Source: Bacteroidales bacterium (lineage in GTDB: Bacteria; Bacteroidota; Bacteroidia; Bacteroidales; JAEINX01). From it: a stretch of 42,615 bases of DNA. Positions within the stretch are counted from its first letter, which is position 1. Every line of letters starts with the position of its first letter. Under the pieces are notes generated by a model, which was not told the DNA's origin, made no database searches, and saw only the letters and a list, made by a program, of their open reading frames with translations. Shown here in pieces: positions 8,353 through 18,100 of this stretch. The stretch is taken from the NCBI GenBank assembly GCA_016342645.1, contig JAEINX010000025.1, forward strand, positions 1 through 42,615, read 5' to 3'. Position numbers and translations under genes: made by a program.

Positions 8353-9621
8353 TTACAAATGTTTAAATAAAGTAGGTATTATTGTTAGCTCAAGATAAAA
8401 GAACTGTGAAAATCTGTCGCCGGAAACATTTTGAAGTTTTTTAAAAGATTCGGTAGGTAAAAAGAAGACGTATCCGCTTTTTATTGATGTAAAATCATTT
8501 ATTTTATATTTTAACATCACTTCATTTTCATAACCAAGATTTTTATTGTTGCCGGTAAGTGGGTTTAATTGTGCAAGTTTAAAATAATGTCCAATATTTG
8601 TTAAGCTAATGGATCTGTCAAATTTATACTCAAGAAAAAAGTTAAAGTCAGATAAACCGCCCTCATTAGTATTTTTTACAAAGTCCCTAAAATAATCCAT
8701 ATGACCGAAAAATCTATGTCTCGCCCCATATAAAACATCAAATAAATTATCGGTTTTCCCTTCAGGATTTTTATTGCCTGATAAATAACTTATGCCCAAA
8801 CCAGGTATTATTTTACCAAATTTTAAAGATACGTTTGCGTCGATAAGAAAAGCACTAATATTTTTTCCGGTTTTATTTTTTCCATATTGATAATATATAT
8901 CTCCATTAAAGTTTAGAATTTTTCTTTTATAATTTAAATAAACGCCTGTTGTTTGTCTGAAATGTAATGTGTTGGTGGTATCGGTTTCAGTTACTCCCGA
9001 AGCTATTTGTGATAATGATAATTTCAGTTTGTCGTTAATATTTCTATTGATCCATAAAAAATTTAATGATTTTATTCGATTTGATAAATAATAATTGTTT
9101 TCTAAAGTTGCTTCAAGTGAATTCCAGCTAAATCCGGCATGAATATTCCACTTATTTTTTCCAAATTTAAAAACGAATGCATCGTAAGCAATACCGTTTT
9201 GATTCCAGTTTCGTGCTGAGAGTAATCTTTCATTGTCATAAACTAATTGTTGCCTTCCGAGCGAAATCCAGATAGAATTTCCAACTTTCATTTCAACAAA
9301 AGCCTCAAACAAATCCAATGAAGCTTTGTCGCCATATACACCGCTTGAACTTGCCAATTGTTCATCACCCCAAATTCTTACATCTTGGGGAGTTAATTTA
9401 ATCTTGAAGTTTTCAGATTCAAAAATAAAAGAAATCCTAGTGCGCTGAGACATCAAAAACGCTGGAACAGAATTGCTTTTAGCAAGTTTTTGGTATCCGT
9501 CTCGTACTTCGAGCCTGGGACGATATTGGGCATCAATTTTAAATTGAGAATATGTCTCAAGGGTTGAAAATAAACCAATTATTAATGCAATTAGGTGTAA
9601 TTTGAAATACTTTTTTTTCAT
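8353..9621 (-). CDS. Outer-membrane beta-barrel porin (alginate-export-like) of the pst operon
   Basis: The reading frame opens at 9651, but I prefer the ATG at 9621 because it gives a clean signal peptide (MKKKYFKLHLIALIIGLFSTLETYSQ) and because a -7 promoter box overlaps the upstream ATG. This yields about 422 residues. FKIDAQYRPRLEVRDGY, MSQRTRISFIFESENFKIKL and IWISLGRQQLVYDNERLLSARNWNQNG resemble the alginate-export-type porin family; the remainder is a run of alternating beta strands ending in an aromatic-rich C-terminus. As first gene before pstS it probably admits phosphate or phosphorylated compounds across the outer membrane. That substrate is inferred from location only. Confidence 0.75.
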   Translation of the reverse strand: MKKKYFKLHLIALIIGLFSTLETYSQFKIDAQYRPRLEVRDGYQKLAKSNSVPAFLMSQRTRISFIFESENFKIKLTPQDVRIWGDEQLASSSGVYGDKASLDLFEAFVEMKVGNSIWISLGRQQLVYDNERLLSARNWNQNGIAYDAFVFKFGKNKWNIHAGFSWNSLEATLENNYYLSNRIKSLNFLWINRNINDKLKLSLSQIASGVTETDTTNTLHFRQTTGVYLNYKRKILNFNGDIYYQYGKNKTGKNISAFLIDANVSLKFGKIIPGLGISYLSGNKNPEGKTDNLFDVLYGARHRFFGHMDYFRDFVKNTNEGGLSDFNFFLEYKFDRSISLTNIGHYFKLAQLNPLTGNNKNLGYENEVMLKYKINDFTSIKSGYVFFLPTESFKKLQNVSGDRFSQFFYLELTIIPTLFKHL

Positions 9622-9648
9622 AAGCTTGTCATTTTTAAAAATAATGAA

Positions 9649-9656
9649 CAAAATTA
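9649..9656 (-). promoter_or_regulatory. Candidate -7 box for the porin-pst operon
   Basis: Reverse complement of 9649-9656 is TAATTTTG, matching TAnnTTTG. Transcription would begin near 9642, before the ATG at 9621 and after the ATG at 9651, which supports the shorter porin start. No convincing -33 element. Confidence 0.4.
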
Positions 9657-9714
9657 TAATAAATGAAATAGTTATGAAATAGCTTTAAAACGTAAATTTG
9701 AAAATAAGAGATTA

Positions 9715-9740
9715 CACGTAATAATACGTTTTTATACGAA
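9715..9740. promoter_or_regulatory. Direct ACG repeats at 10-bp spacing, possible regulator site
   Basis: ACG occurs at 9716-9718, 9726-9728 and 9736-9738, exactly one helical turn apart, in CACGTAATAA / TACGTTTTTA / TACGAATAAT. The first two also form the inverted repeat ACGTA-ATAA-TACGT (9716-9729). The site is about 60 to 90 bases upstream of the proposed porin-pst promoter and just downstream of the response regulator gene. Binding by that NarL-type regulator is a hypothesis. Confidence 0.35.
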
Positions 9741-9807
9741 TAATTTATGTCAGCTTCTAAAATCTAAGCTTTAAGAGAAATGTAGGAACAAATAAATGTA
9801 AAATTTG

Positions 9808-10452
9808 CTATACCTCAAAAATTTCATTTTTTATAGCATAAACTACTAACCCGGCTGTGTTTTTTGCTTGAGTTTTTAATAGAATGTGTTCTCTGTGCTT
9901 GTCAACAGTACGTTTGCTGATGAACAGATAATCGGCTATTTCCTGATTTGATAATCCTTTACAAATATTGTATAGTACTTCTATTTCTCTCTCTGTTAAT
10001 TCGATATTTTTTTTATGGGATTTTTTTTTGTTTAGATTTTTAATAATAGCATTTAAAATTTCCGGCGAGAAGAAATTTTTTCCTTCCATTACATCCAAAA
10101 TTGCTTTTTGAACATCTTCAAATTTTGAATTTTTCAGTAAAAAACCTTTTGCTCCCGCATCAATCATTTCGGAGTAGAAATTTTCGTTTCCGTACATCGA
10201 TAAGGCAATTATTCTTGCTTCTGGAAATATTTTCAAAGTTTCTCTTGTGGCATCAATTCCATTCATTACCGGCATATCAATATCCATTAGAATAATGTCA
10301 GGCTCAACATTCAATACAGTTTTTAATAATTCTTTACCATTTTCTGCTTCATAAATTTCTGAAATCAATTCATGCCCTGAAAGCAAAAACCTCAGTCCTT
10401 CCCTAAATAAACTATGGTCATCTACCAGAAATATTTTTATTTGATTTCTCAT
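9808..10452 (-). CDS. NarL/LuxR-family response regulator
   Basis: A 214-residue two-domain regulator. The receiver has acidic residues D11 and D12, phosphoacceptor D57 (ILMDIDMP) and K107 (FLLKN). A LuxR-type helix-turn-helix follows from about residue 150 (LTEREIEVLYNICKGLSNQEIA, here split: LTEREIEVL then GLSNQEIADYL and SKRTVDKHREHI). The kinase gene ends 4 bases inside its start, so the two form a cotranscribed pair. The pst operon begins about 190 bases downstream on the same strand, so local control of phosphate uptake is possible, although PhoBR is the usual pst regulator. Confidence 0.92.
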   Translation of the reverse strand: MRNQIKIFLVDDHSLFREGLRFLLSGHELISEIYEAENGKELLKTVLNVEPDIILMDIDMPVMNGIDATRETLKIFPEARIIALSMYGNENFYSEMIDAGAKGFLLKNSKFEDVQKAILDVMEGKNFFSPEILNAIIKNLNKKKSHKKNIELTEREIEVLYNICKGLSNQEIADYLFISKRTVDKHREHILLKTQAKNTAGLVVYAIKNEIFEV

Positions 10453-11387
10453 AAAGTTAAAGATATTTTAATAAAAACACCTTGGTTGTTCATGCTATTT
10501 ATTTCCATTTCACCGTCTAAAGATTTCACTCTTGAATTAATATTTGATAAACCCATACCATTGGTTTTGATTTTTTTAGTTTCAAAACCGATTCCATTAT
10601 CCGAATAAAAAAGTTCTATTTTCCCCGCATAATTATATAATGAAATTTCCACTTTTGAAGCTGAAGCATGTCGTAGCGTATTTGTAATTAATTCTCCAAT
10701 TATTCGATATAAAATAACTTCAATATTAAAATCAAAACGTTTTCCATTAAGATTTGAATTAATAATAATTTCAAGATTTTCACTTGTAATAATCGTATCT
10801 GTAAAGGTTTTAATAGCTTTTTCTAACCCAAAACGTATTAATATGTGAGGACTTAAATTGTTTGAAATTTCTTTAATTGCAATAATTGCATTATCAACTG
10901 AATTTTCTGTGTTTTCGATAATTTGCTCGTTTGTTTTACCAACAATGGATTTATTTATGGCAGATATTGCCATTTTAATTGAAGATAAAATTGGGCCTAA
11001 TCCATCATGCAATTCTTTTGCAAATTTCTGACGTTCTTTTTCTTCTGTTTTTATTATCGCCGAAAGAACTTTTGCCTCATTTTCTTTACGAAGTTTGTTA
11101 ATTCTGCCTTGCAGATTAAATATCTGTCGGATATAAAAAGAAGCAATAAACATTAATAATGAAATCAAAACTGCAATCCAACTGTTAATATTTGATTGAA
11201 GTCCGCTTTGGCTATTATTGATAATATCAATGAGTTCGCCCAATCTTCGTAATGCCATTAGGAAAAAACCAATTGAAATAGTTATCCACGAAACATTGAA
11301 TTTTGTTTTTGGTATTAAACTAATTGTGATGAAAAATGCTCCAAATTGTAACAATACCGATAATATTAAAGCAAGCTGTATAAACAT
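10449..11387 (-). CDS. Membrane histidine kinase of the HisKA_3 (NarX/DesK-like) type
   Basis: A 312-residue sensor kinase. Three hydrophobic segments (about 3-25, 34-47 and 70-88) lead into a coiled segment and the dimerisation domain with phospho-accepting H127 in KFAKELHDGLGPIL. The ATPase domain shows N236 (GELITNTLRHA), the G1 box DNGIGF at 263-268 and G2 GMGL at 277-280. There is no large periplasmic sensor domain, so the signal may be sensed in or near the membrane or by a partner. It overlaps the response regulator start by 4 bases. Cognate ligand unknown. Confidence 0.9.
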   Translation of the reverse strand: MFIQLALILSVLLQFGAFFITISLIPKTKFNVSWITISIGFFLMALRRLGELIDIINNSQSGLQSNINSWIAVLISLLMFIASFYIRQIFNLQGRINKLRKENEAKVLSAIIKTEEKERQKFAKELHDGLGPILSSIKMAISAINKSIVGKTNEQIIENTENSVDNAIIAIKEISNNLSPHILIRFGLEKAIKTFTDTIITSENLEIIINSNLNGKRFDFNIEVILYRIIGELITNTLRHASASKVEISLYNYAGKIELFYSDNGIGFETKKIKTNGMGLSNINSRVKSLDGEMEINSMNNQGVFIKISLTL

Positions 11388-11536
11388 GAGTACAATATTA
11401 AAGAATTTTATTTATTCCAATATACGTTTTAAATCGTATTTTCGGATTAATTATAATAATATAAGAACTAAACTAATTATTAATCAGAAAATCAAATTTT
11501 GATTGTTATTGTAAAGTAGCGTTTTTAATAAAAATT

Positions 11537-11544
11537 TAAATTTG
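11537..11544 (+). promoter_or_regulatory. Candidate -7 box for the first aminopeptidase P gene
   Basis: TAAATTTG matches TAnnTTTG and lies 45 bases before the ATG at 11590. A TTG at 11509-11511 is slightly too far away for an ideal -33 element. Confidence 0.4.
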
Positions 11545-11589
11545 TAAAAAAAACAGGAAAATATTATAAAATAAAAAAAAAATTAAGAG

Positions 11590-12879
11590 ATGAAATATTT
11601 CCCAATTGCAAATTCTTTTTTTACAGAAAATCGTAAATCATTTTCCGATAAACTTAAACCGAATTCCGTTGCAATAATTAACTCAAACGATGAACAATAT
11701 AGAAATGGTGATCAGTTTTATAAATTCAGGCAAAACTCCGATTTTTTTTATTTAACGGGTATTAATCAAGAGAAAAGTGTTTTGATTATTGCACCGGATT
11801 GTCCAAATCCAAATTTGCGTGAAGTTTTATTTATTGCAAAAAGCAATGAAAAAATGGAAACATGGTACGGGCATAAATATTCAATAGCTGAAGCTAAAGA
11901 AGTTTCGGGTATTAAAACAATATTTTGGTTAGTTAGTTTTGAATCAATGCTTAGTGAAATAATGGGCCTATCCGAAAATGTTTTTCTAAATCTTAATGAA
12001 TATCCAAAACTTTCAACCGATACCGAATCACGTGATTTGCGTTTTGTTATAAAAATAAAAAATAATTATCCTTTGCATAATTATCATCGTGCAGCACCGA
12101 TTCTTTGGAAACAACGAATAATAAAATCAAAAACCGAAATCGAATTAATAAAAAAATCATGTGAAATAACCGAGAACACCTTTAGACAAATTCTTAAATT
12201 TATTAAGCCCGGTATCATGGAATTTGAAATTGAAGCTAAAATTGCGCATGATTTCTTAAGGAATAGAGCAAACGGAAGTGCATACCATTCAATAATTGCA
12301 AGTGGTGAAAATGCATGTATTTTACATTATACCGATAATGATAAAGAATGCAAAGACGGCGATATGCTTTTGATGGATTTTGGTGCAGAATATGCAAACT
12401 ACGCTGCTGATTTAACGCGTACAATTCCCGTCAACGGAAAATTTACAGAGAGACAAAAACAAGTTTATGAAGCAGTTTTGAGAGTGCAAAAAAAAGCTGT
12501 CAGCCTGATGACTCCTGGAAACACCATAGAAAAACTTAATAAAAAAGTCGATGAAACCATGGAAACAGAATTGATTGAACTAAATCTTTGTACAAAAAAC
12601 GATTTTCGTGATAAGGTTAATGCAAAAAAAGCCCGCTCAAAATATTATATGCACGGAGTTTCACATTTTATTGGACTTGATGTTCACGATGTAGGATCAA
12701 AATATGAAACTTTCAAACCAGGCATGATATTAAGTTGTGAACCCGCAATTTATATAAAGGAAGAAAAACTCGGAATTAGAATCGAAAACGATATCTTGAT
12801 TACCGAAAATGAAGCTGTTGATTTAATGAAAAATATTCCGCGAGAGGTTGACGAAATTGAGAAATTAATGGCAGAATGA
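11590..12879 (+). CDS. pepP: Xaa-Pro aminopeptidase (M24B)
   Basis: A 429-residue aminopeptidase P, which removes an N-terminal residue followed by proline; cytosolic and dimetal-dependent. The N-terminal domain (about 1-165) has the creatinase-like motif YKFRQNSDFFYLTG. The pita-bread catalytic domain carries the five metal ligands D263 (LMDFGAE), D274 (AADLTRT), H359 (HGVSHFIG), E384 (SCEPA) and E399 (IRIEND). All are present, so it should be active. A second M24B gene follows 325 bases downstream; the two share family and motifs but differ in spacing, so they are old paralogs and not a recent duplication. Confidence 0.93.
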   Translation: MKYFPIANSFFTENRKSFSDKLKPNSVAIINSNDEQYRNGDQFYKFRQNSDFFYLTGINQEKSVLIIAPDCPNPNLREVLFIAKSNEKMETWYGHKYSIAEAKEVSGIKTIFWLVSFESMLSEIMGLSENVFLNLNEYPKLSTDTESRDLRFVIKIKNNYPLHNYHRAAPILWKQRIIKSKTEIELIKKSCEITENTFRQILKFIKPGIMEFEIEAKIAHDFLRNRANGSAYHSIIASGENACILHYTDNDKECKDGDMLLMDFGAEYANYAADLTRTIPVNGKFTERQKQVYEAVLRVQKKAVSLMTPGNTIEKLNKKVDETMETELIELNLCTKNDFRDKVNAKKARSKYYMHGVSHFIGLDVHDVGSKYETFKPGMILSCEPAIYIKEEKLGIRIENDILITENEAVDLMKNIPREVDEIEKLMAE

Positions 12880-12880
12880 A

Positions 12881-13071
12881 GATATTCCGCTCCTATGGAG
12901 CTAAATTTTCATTGGGTCTTTCTCTCTACAAATCTTTCACCTCTAACGAGGCATTTTCGTAATAATTCATAATATTGTCATCCTATAATATATGTTACAA
13001 GCTCCATAGGAGCATAAAATTTGTAGAGAAAACAGATTGGGTAATTAAAGCTCCGTAGGAGCGAAATATTG
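12881..13071. repeat. Roughly 190-bp element with imperfect terminal inverted repeats and REP hairpins
   Basis: The spacer between the two aminopeptidase genes contains three copies of a GCTCC-NNN-GGAGC hairpin at 12889-12901, 13001-13013 and 13050-13062, and a related palindrome CCTCTAACGAGG at 12940-12951. The left end (12881 to about 12935) and the reverse complement of the right end (about 13016-13071) align over some 55 bases: CCGCTCCTATGGAGCT, then ATTGGGT, then TCTCTACAAAT on the left face TCGCTCCTACGGAGCT, ACCCAAT and TCTCTACAAAT on the right. It encodes nothing visible. This looks like a non-autonomous MITE or paired REP element; no transposase is in the window. The rest of the spacer, 13072-13204, is AT-rich leader for the next gene. 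Confidence 0.7.
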
Positions 13072-13204
13072 TTTTAAATATTGAAGCAATTTGAGCAATT
13101 ATTAAAGTTAACAAATCTGTGGTGTTTTATTTACGGTCTAAATAATTTTATTAATTTCGATGCAAAATTAAAATTCATAAATAAAAATTTAAATATAAAA
13201 AATT

Positions 13205-14593
13205 ATGTTCGATAAAAATGTTTATATAGAGAGAAGAAACAAATTAAGAAAAGACATGAAATCAGGCATTGCTTTGATTTTGGGAAACGCTGAAGCTCCA
13301 TATAATTATCCTGCAAATACTTATCATTTTAGGCAAGACAGTAATTTTCTGTACTTTTTTGGCTTGGATCATCCCGATTTGGCCGGTGTTTTCGATATTG
13401 ACGAAAACAAAGATTATATTTTTGGTAGTGATGTTGATTTGGATGATATAATTTGGATGGGGCCCCAACCTTCAATTAAAGACAGGGCTGCTGAAGTTGG
13501 TGTTGAAAATACTTTGCCAATGAATGAATTAAGCTGTTTTTTAAATAAGGCCATCAAAGCCGGAAAGAAAATTCATTTCCCTCCAACATATCGGGGCGAA
13601 CAAGTAATACAAATCAAACAACTTCTCGGAATTCTGACAGCAAGAGTTGATGATTATGTTTCAGTTGAATTGATTAAAGCAATCGTAAAACTTCGTTCAA
13701 TAAAAGATGAAAAAGAAATAGCAGAAATTGAAAAAGCTGTTGATATTGCCTACGAAATGCACACAACTGCAATGAAAATGGCAATGCCAGGAGTCGTTGA
13801 AAGAGAAATTGCAGGAACTATTGAAGGTATTTCGCTTGCTAAAGGAAATCCTGTTTCATTCCCGATAATTTTGAGTATCAACGGACAAACTTTGCATAAT
13901 CATTATCATGGAAACACTTTGGTAGAAGGTAGAATGATGGTAACCGATGCCGGTGCTGAAACCACGATGAATTATTCAAGTGACATAACACGTACGGTTC
14001 CAGTAGGTGGAAAATTCAACCAACGACAAAAAGAAATTTACGAAATTGTACTTGCTGCAAACATGAAAGCCATTGAAGCAATTAAACCGGGTATTTTATA
14101 TAAAGAAATTCATTTGCTTGCATGCAAGGTAATTGCTTCAGGATTAAAGGAACTCGGATTAATGAAAGGCGACATTGATAAAGCCGTCGAACAGGGAGCA
14201 CATGCACTGTTTATGCCACACGGACTTGGCCATATGATGGGATTCGATGTTCACGATATGGAAGGTTTGGGTGAAAATTATGTCGGTTATGATGAAACAA
14301 TTAAAAGAAGCGATCAGTTTGGTTTGGCTTTCCTTCGTCTCGGACGTGAACTTCAACCGGGCTTTGTCTTGACTGTTGAGCCGGGCTGTTACTTTATTCC
14401 CGAATTAATCGACCGGTGGAAAGCTGAAGGGAAATTCACGGAGTTTATTAATTACGAAAAAGTTGAAACCTATAAAGATTTTGGCGGAATAAGAATTGAA
14501 GATGATATTCTTGTTACGGAAAATAGTTATCGCGTTCTCGGTAAACCAATTCCGAAAACAGTTGAAGAAATTGAGGGTATAATGGGGAAATGA
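13205..14593 (+). CDS. Second aminopeptidase P family protein (M24B)
   Basis: A 462-residue M24 peptidase. The N-terminal domain contains YHFRQDSNFLYFFGLDHPD. The metal ligands are all present: D248 (VTDAGAE), D260 (YSSDITRT), H343 (GLGHMMG), E392 (TVEPG) and E432 (IRIEDD). Compared with the upstream paralog it has an insertion after the EPGCYF motif (IPELIDRWKAEGKFTEF), a pattern seen in long Bacteroidota Xaa-Pro aminopeptidases. Proline-peptide cleavage in the cytoplasm is the likely role. Its precise substrate difference from the first copy is unknown. Confidence 0.92.
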   Translation: MFDKNVYIERRNKLRKDMKSGIALILGNAEAPYNYPANTYHFRQDSNFLYFFGLDHPDLAGVFDIDENKDYIFGSDVDLDDIIWMGPQPSIKDRAAEVGVENTLPMNELSCFLNKAIKAGKKIHFPPTYRGEQVIQIKQLLGILTARVDDYVSVELIKAIVKLRSIKDEKEIAEIEKAVDIAYEMHTTAMKMAMPGVVEREIAGTIEGISLAKGNPVSFPIILSINGQTLHNHYHGNTLVEGRMMVTDAGAETTMNYSSDITRTVPVGGKFNQRQKEIYEIVLAANMKAIEAIKPGILYKEIHLLACKVIASGLKELGLMKGDIDKAVEQGAHALFMPHGLGHMMGFDVHDMEGLGENYVGYDETIKRSDQFGLAFLRLGRELQPGFVLTVEPGCYFIPELIDRWKAEGKFTEFINYEKVETYKDFGGIRIEDDILVTENSYRVLGKPIPKTVEEIEGIMGK

Positions 14594-15128
14594 GAAATTA
14601 AGAAATTAAAAATATAATTAATAAAAGGAAACAGTTTATACTATTGTTTTTCAATGATTTTGCGGTATAATCAAAGCTTGATTATCCCAATTACCTTCTT
14701 CTTTCATTGTTTTCAAATAATTAGTTCCTGATTTGCTTTTTTTTAGATTATTATGAATCCTTCAGAATAAATTATTCTAAAAATTGTGTTTATAAACACA
14801 ACCGCTTATAGTTTTGAATGTCTTCCAATAACGTTTGAAAAACAAGGGTTATTTACCCTTTTGTACTTAAATTTTATTGCAAAGAATTTGTAGCATTAAC
14901 AAAAGAATTTCAGATAAAAATCAGTAATGAGTGAAACTGCCTATGAGAATTCTCATGCAATGAGAATTAATGGCATAATAAAAAATTAAAAATGATTTCC
15001 ATTAATTCATTACTCCACGACTCCTATACACCTTAAAAAAATTTTAATCATTAGCCCAATCATTTATTTTAGGGTTCTTTCATTTAAAGTATATTTGCAG
15101 CGCCTATAATTTAAACCTAATTGGAATT
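14594..15128. other. 535-base spacer rich in palindromes upstream of purL
   Basis: No convincing gene. Three palindromes stand out: AGAATAA-A-TTATTCT at 14764-14778, a perfect 18-bp palindrome TTGTGTTTATAAACACAA at 14784-14801, and ATGAGAATTCTCAT at 14943-14956 followed by a third ATGAGAATT half at 14960-14968. A short minus-strand open stretch (about 14651-14758, with KSGTNYLKTMKEEGNWDNQA) looks somewhat protein-like but has no plausible start and may be a gene remnant. The purL promoter candidate is at the right end. Confidence 0.5.
15090..15097 (+). promoter_or_regulatory. Candidate -7 box for purL
   Basis: TATATTTG matches TAnnTTTG; transcription would begin near 15104, leaving a leader of about 25 bases. 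The match is exact and the distance natural, but no clear -33 TTG is present. Confidence 0.5.
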
Positions 15129-18100
15129 ATGATTCTTTTTTATAGAGGTTCTGAAAATGAAGTTTATGCCGTTCATCTTTCGCATGAAATTGTGGACGCT
15201 GATAAGAAAAAACTTAGCTGGCTTTTTGGTGAAGCCGCTTTAATTGACAGCGATATTTTAGAAGGTGTTTTCGTCGGCCCCCGAAAAGAAATGATAACTC
15301 CCTGGAGCACTAATGCTGTTGAGATTACTCAAAATATGGGTATTGCCGGTATTTCAAGAATTGAAATGTTCACAGAACCGGCAAGTGAAGTACCGGAATT
15401 TGATCCTATGCTTCAATCAAAATATGATGGGCTTTGTCAGAATTTATTTACCATTGATAAAACTCCCGATCCGATAATTTATATTGATAATATTGAAGAA
15501 TATAATAAGCAGGAAGGGCTGGCTTTGAGCGATGATGAAATTTCGTATTTAAAAGAAGTTCAGACAAAGATAAACAGAAAGCTTACCGACAGCGAAGTTT
15601 ATGGTTTTGCACAGGTTAATTCCGAGCATTGCAGGCATAAAATTTTTAACGGAACTTTTATAATTGACGGAAAGGAAAAAAAGGATTCATTATTTGCATT
15701 AATAAAAAAGACATCGAAACTAAATCCAAATACTTTGGTTTCGGCTTATAAAGATAATGTTGCTTTTGTTCTCGGCCCGAGAGTTGAGCAATTTGCCCCC
15801 GAAACCCAGGACAAGGCCGATTATTTCAAAATAAAAGATATCGATACCGTAATTTCCCTGAAAGCCGAAACACATAATTTCCCAACAACAGTCGAGCCTT
15901 TCAACGGTGCCTCAACTGGGACAGGAGGTGAAATTCGTGATCGAATGGCAGGTGGAAAAGGTAGTTTGCCACTTGCCGGAACAGCGGTTTATATGACTTC
16001 TTATCCCCGAATTGAAGGAAACAGAAAATGGGAAGATAAAACCCAAGCAAGAAAATGGCTTTACCAAACTCCTGAAGAAATACTTATAAAAGCTTCAAAC
16101 GGAGCAAGTGATTTTGGAAATAAATTCGGACAGCCGTTGATTAACGGCAGCCTTCTGACTTTCGAGCATTTCGAAAACAACAAAAAGTTTGCCTACGATA
16201 AAGTTATTATGCTTGCGGGAGGTGTTGGTTTTGCTAAAAAGGAGGATAGTTTGAAAGATATTCCCGAAGCGGGTGATACCATCGTGGTTCTTGGTGGCGA
16301 TAATTACCGTATCGGTATGGGTGGAGGTGCTGTTTCGTCTGTGGCAACCGGTGAATATGGCAATTCAATTGAGTTGAACGCCGTACAAAGAGCTAATCCC
16401 GAAATGCAAAAACGTGTTATGAATGCCATCAGGGCTTTAGTCGAATCCGATAAAAACAGCATCGTTTCAATTCACGATCATGGTGCTGGCGGCCACCTTA
16501 ACAGTCTTTCGGAACTTGTTGAAGAAACAGGCGGAACTATTGATATTGACAAACTACCGGTCGGTGACCCTACTTTATCCGATAAAGAAATTATTGGAAA
16601 CGAATCGCAGGAAAGAATGGGTTTGATTATTAAAGAAAAAGACTTCGATAATTTAAAAAAAATTAGCGAAAGAGAAAGGTCGCCAATTTATAATGTTGGT
16701 GAAACAAGCGGAGACGATCATTTTAAATTCAAAAAAGGCGATAAATCTCCGATTGACCTCGATCTTGAATATCTTTTTGGTAAACCTCCAAAAACCATTC
16801 TGAAAGATGAAACAATTAAAACAAATTACGAAAACATTGATTATAATGTAGATAAAATCAATGAATACCTCGAAAATGTATTGCAATTGGAGGCTGTTGC
16901 CTGTAAAGATTGGTTGACCAATAAAGTCGATCGTTCGGTAACGGGTAAAGTTGCAATGCAGCAATGTGCCGGAAAAATTCAATTGCCGCTGAATAATCTT
17001 GGTGTTGTGGCAATTGATTATAAAGGCGAAAAAGGAATTGCTACAGCAATAGGCCACGCTCCCGTAAATGCTTTGGTTGATCCGGCAAGCGGCTCGGTTA
17101 TTTCGATTGCCGAGGCATTGACAAATATTATTTGGGCACCGATTGAAAGCGGTTTGAAAGGAGTTTCGCTGAGTGCAAACTGGATGTGGCCGGCTAAAAA
17201 CAAAGGTGAGGATGCGAGGCTTTATAAAGCAGTGCAGGCAGTCAGTGATTTTGCCTGCGAACTTGGTATAAATATTCCAACCGGAAAAGATTCGCTTTCG
17301 ATGACTCAAAAATATCCCGATGGTGATGTTGTTTATTCCCCGGGAACCGTAATAATTTCGGCGGTTGGCGAGGTTAGCGATATTAAAAAAGTTGTTTCAC
17401 CTGTTCTGAAAAACAATAAAAACACTTCATTAATTTATATTGATTTCTCAAACGATGAATATAAATTAGGCGGAAGCAGTTTTGCACAATCATTGAATAA
17501 ATTAGGAAATTCTTCGCCCACAGTTGCTGATACCGCTTATTTTGCGAAAGCATTTAATTCAATTCAACAATTAATTTCTGATGAGAAAATTCTATCCGGC
17601 CATGATATTTCTGCCGGAGGAATAATAACAACTTTGCTTGAAATGAATTTTGGTAATTCAGAAATGGGTTTGAATATTGATTTGACTGCAATTGAAGAAA
17701 AGGACAGCGTAAAACTCCTTTTTAGTGAGAATCCTGGAATTTTAATTCAGGTTTCCGATGATGAAAATATCCCTGAGTTCCTTGAAAAAAAACAAATTAA
17801 GTTTTTTGAGATTGGAAAATTAAATAATAAAAGAGAGCTAAAAATAAAGAACCAAAACGATGAATTTAGTTTTGATATTGATCGATTAAGAGATAAATGG
17901 TTTAAAACATCTTACTTGCTTGACCGCAAACAATGTGGCGAAGCTTTAGCTTTGGAAAGATTTAACAATTATAAGAATCATGAATTAAGTTTTAAATTTA
18001 GTAATGATTTCAGCGGAAAACTTTCTCAATATGGAATTGATAAAAACAGAAGAGGAAAGACTGGAATAAGAGCAGCAATCATACGTGAAAAAGGTGTGAA

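Noticed and set aside
14594..15128. Riboswitch upstream of purL
   Set aside because: Palindromes are present, but no purine or other riboswitch core could be recognised, and the predicted leader is only about 25 bases.
16653..17309. 218-codon frame antisense to purL
   Set aside because: Long only because of codon bias of purL; cysteine- and phenylalanine-rich without any domain signature.
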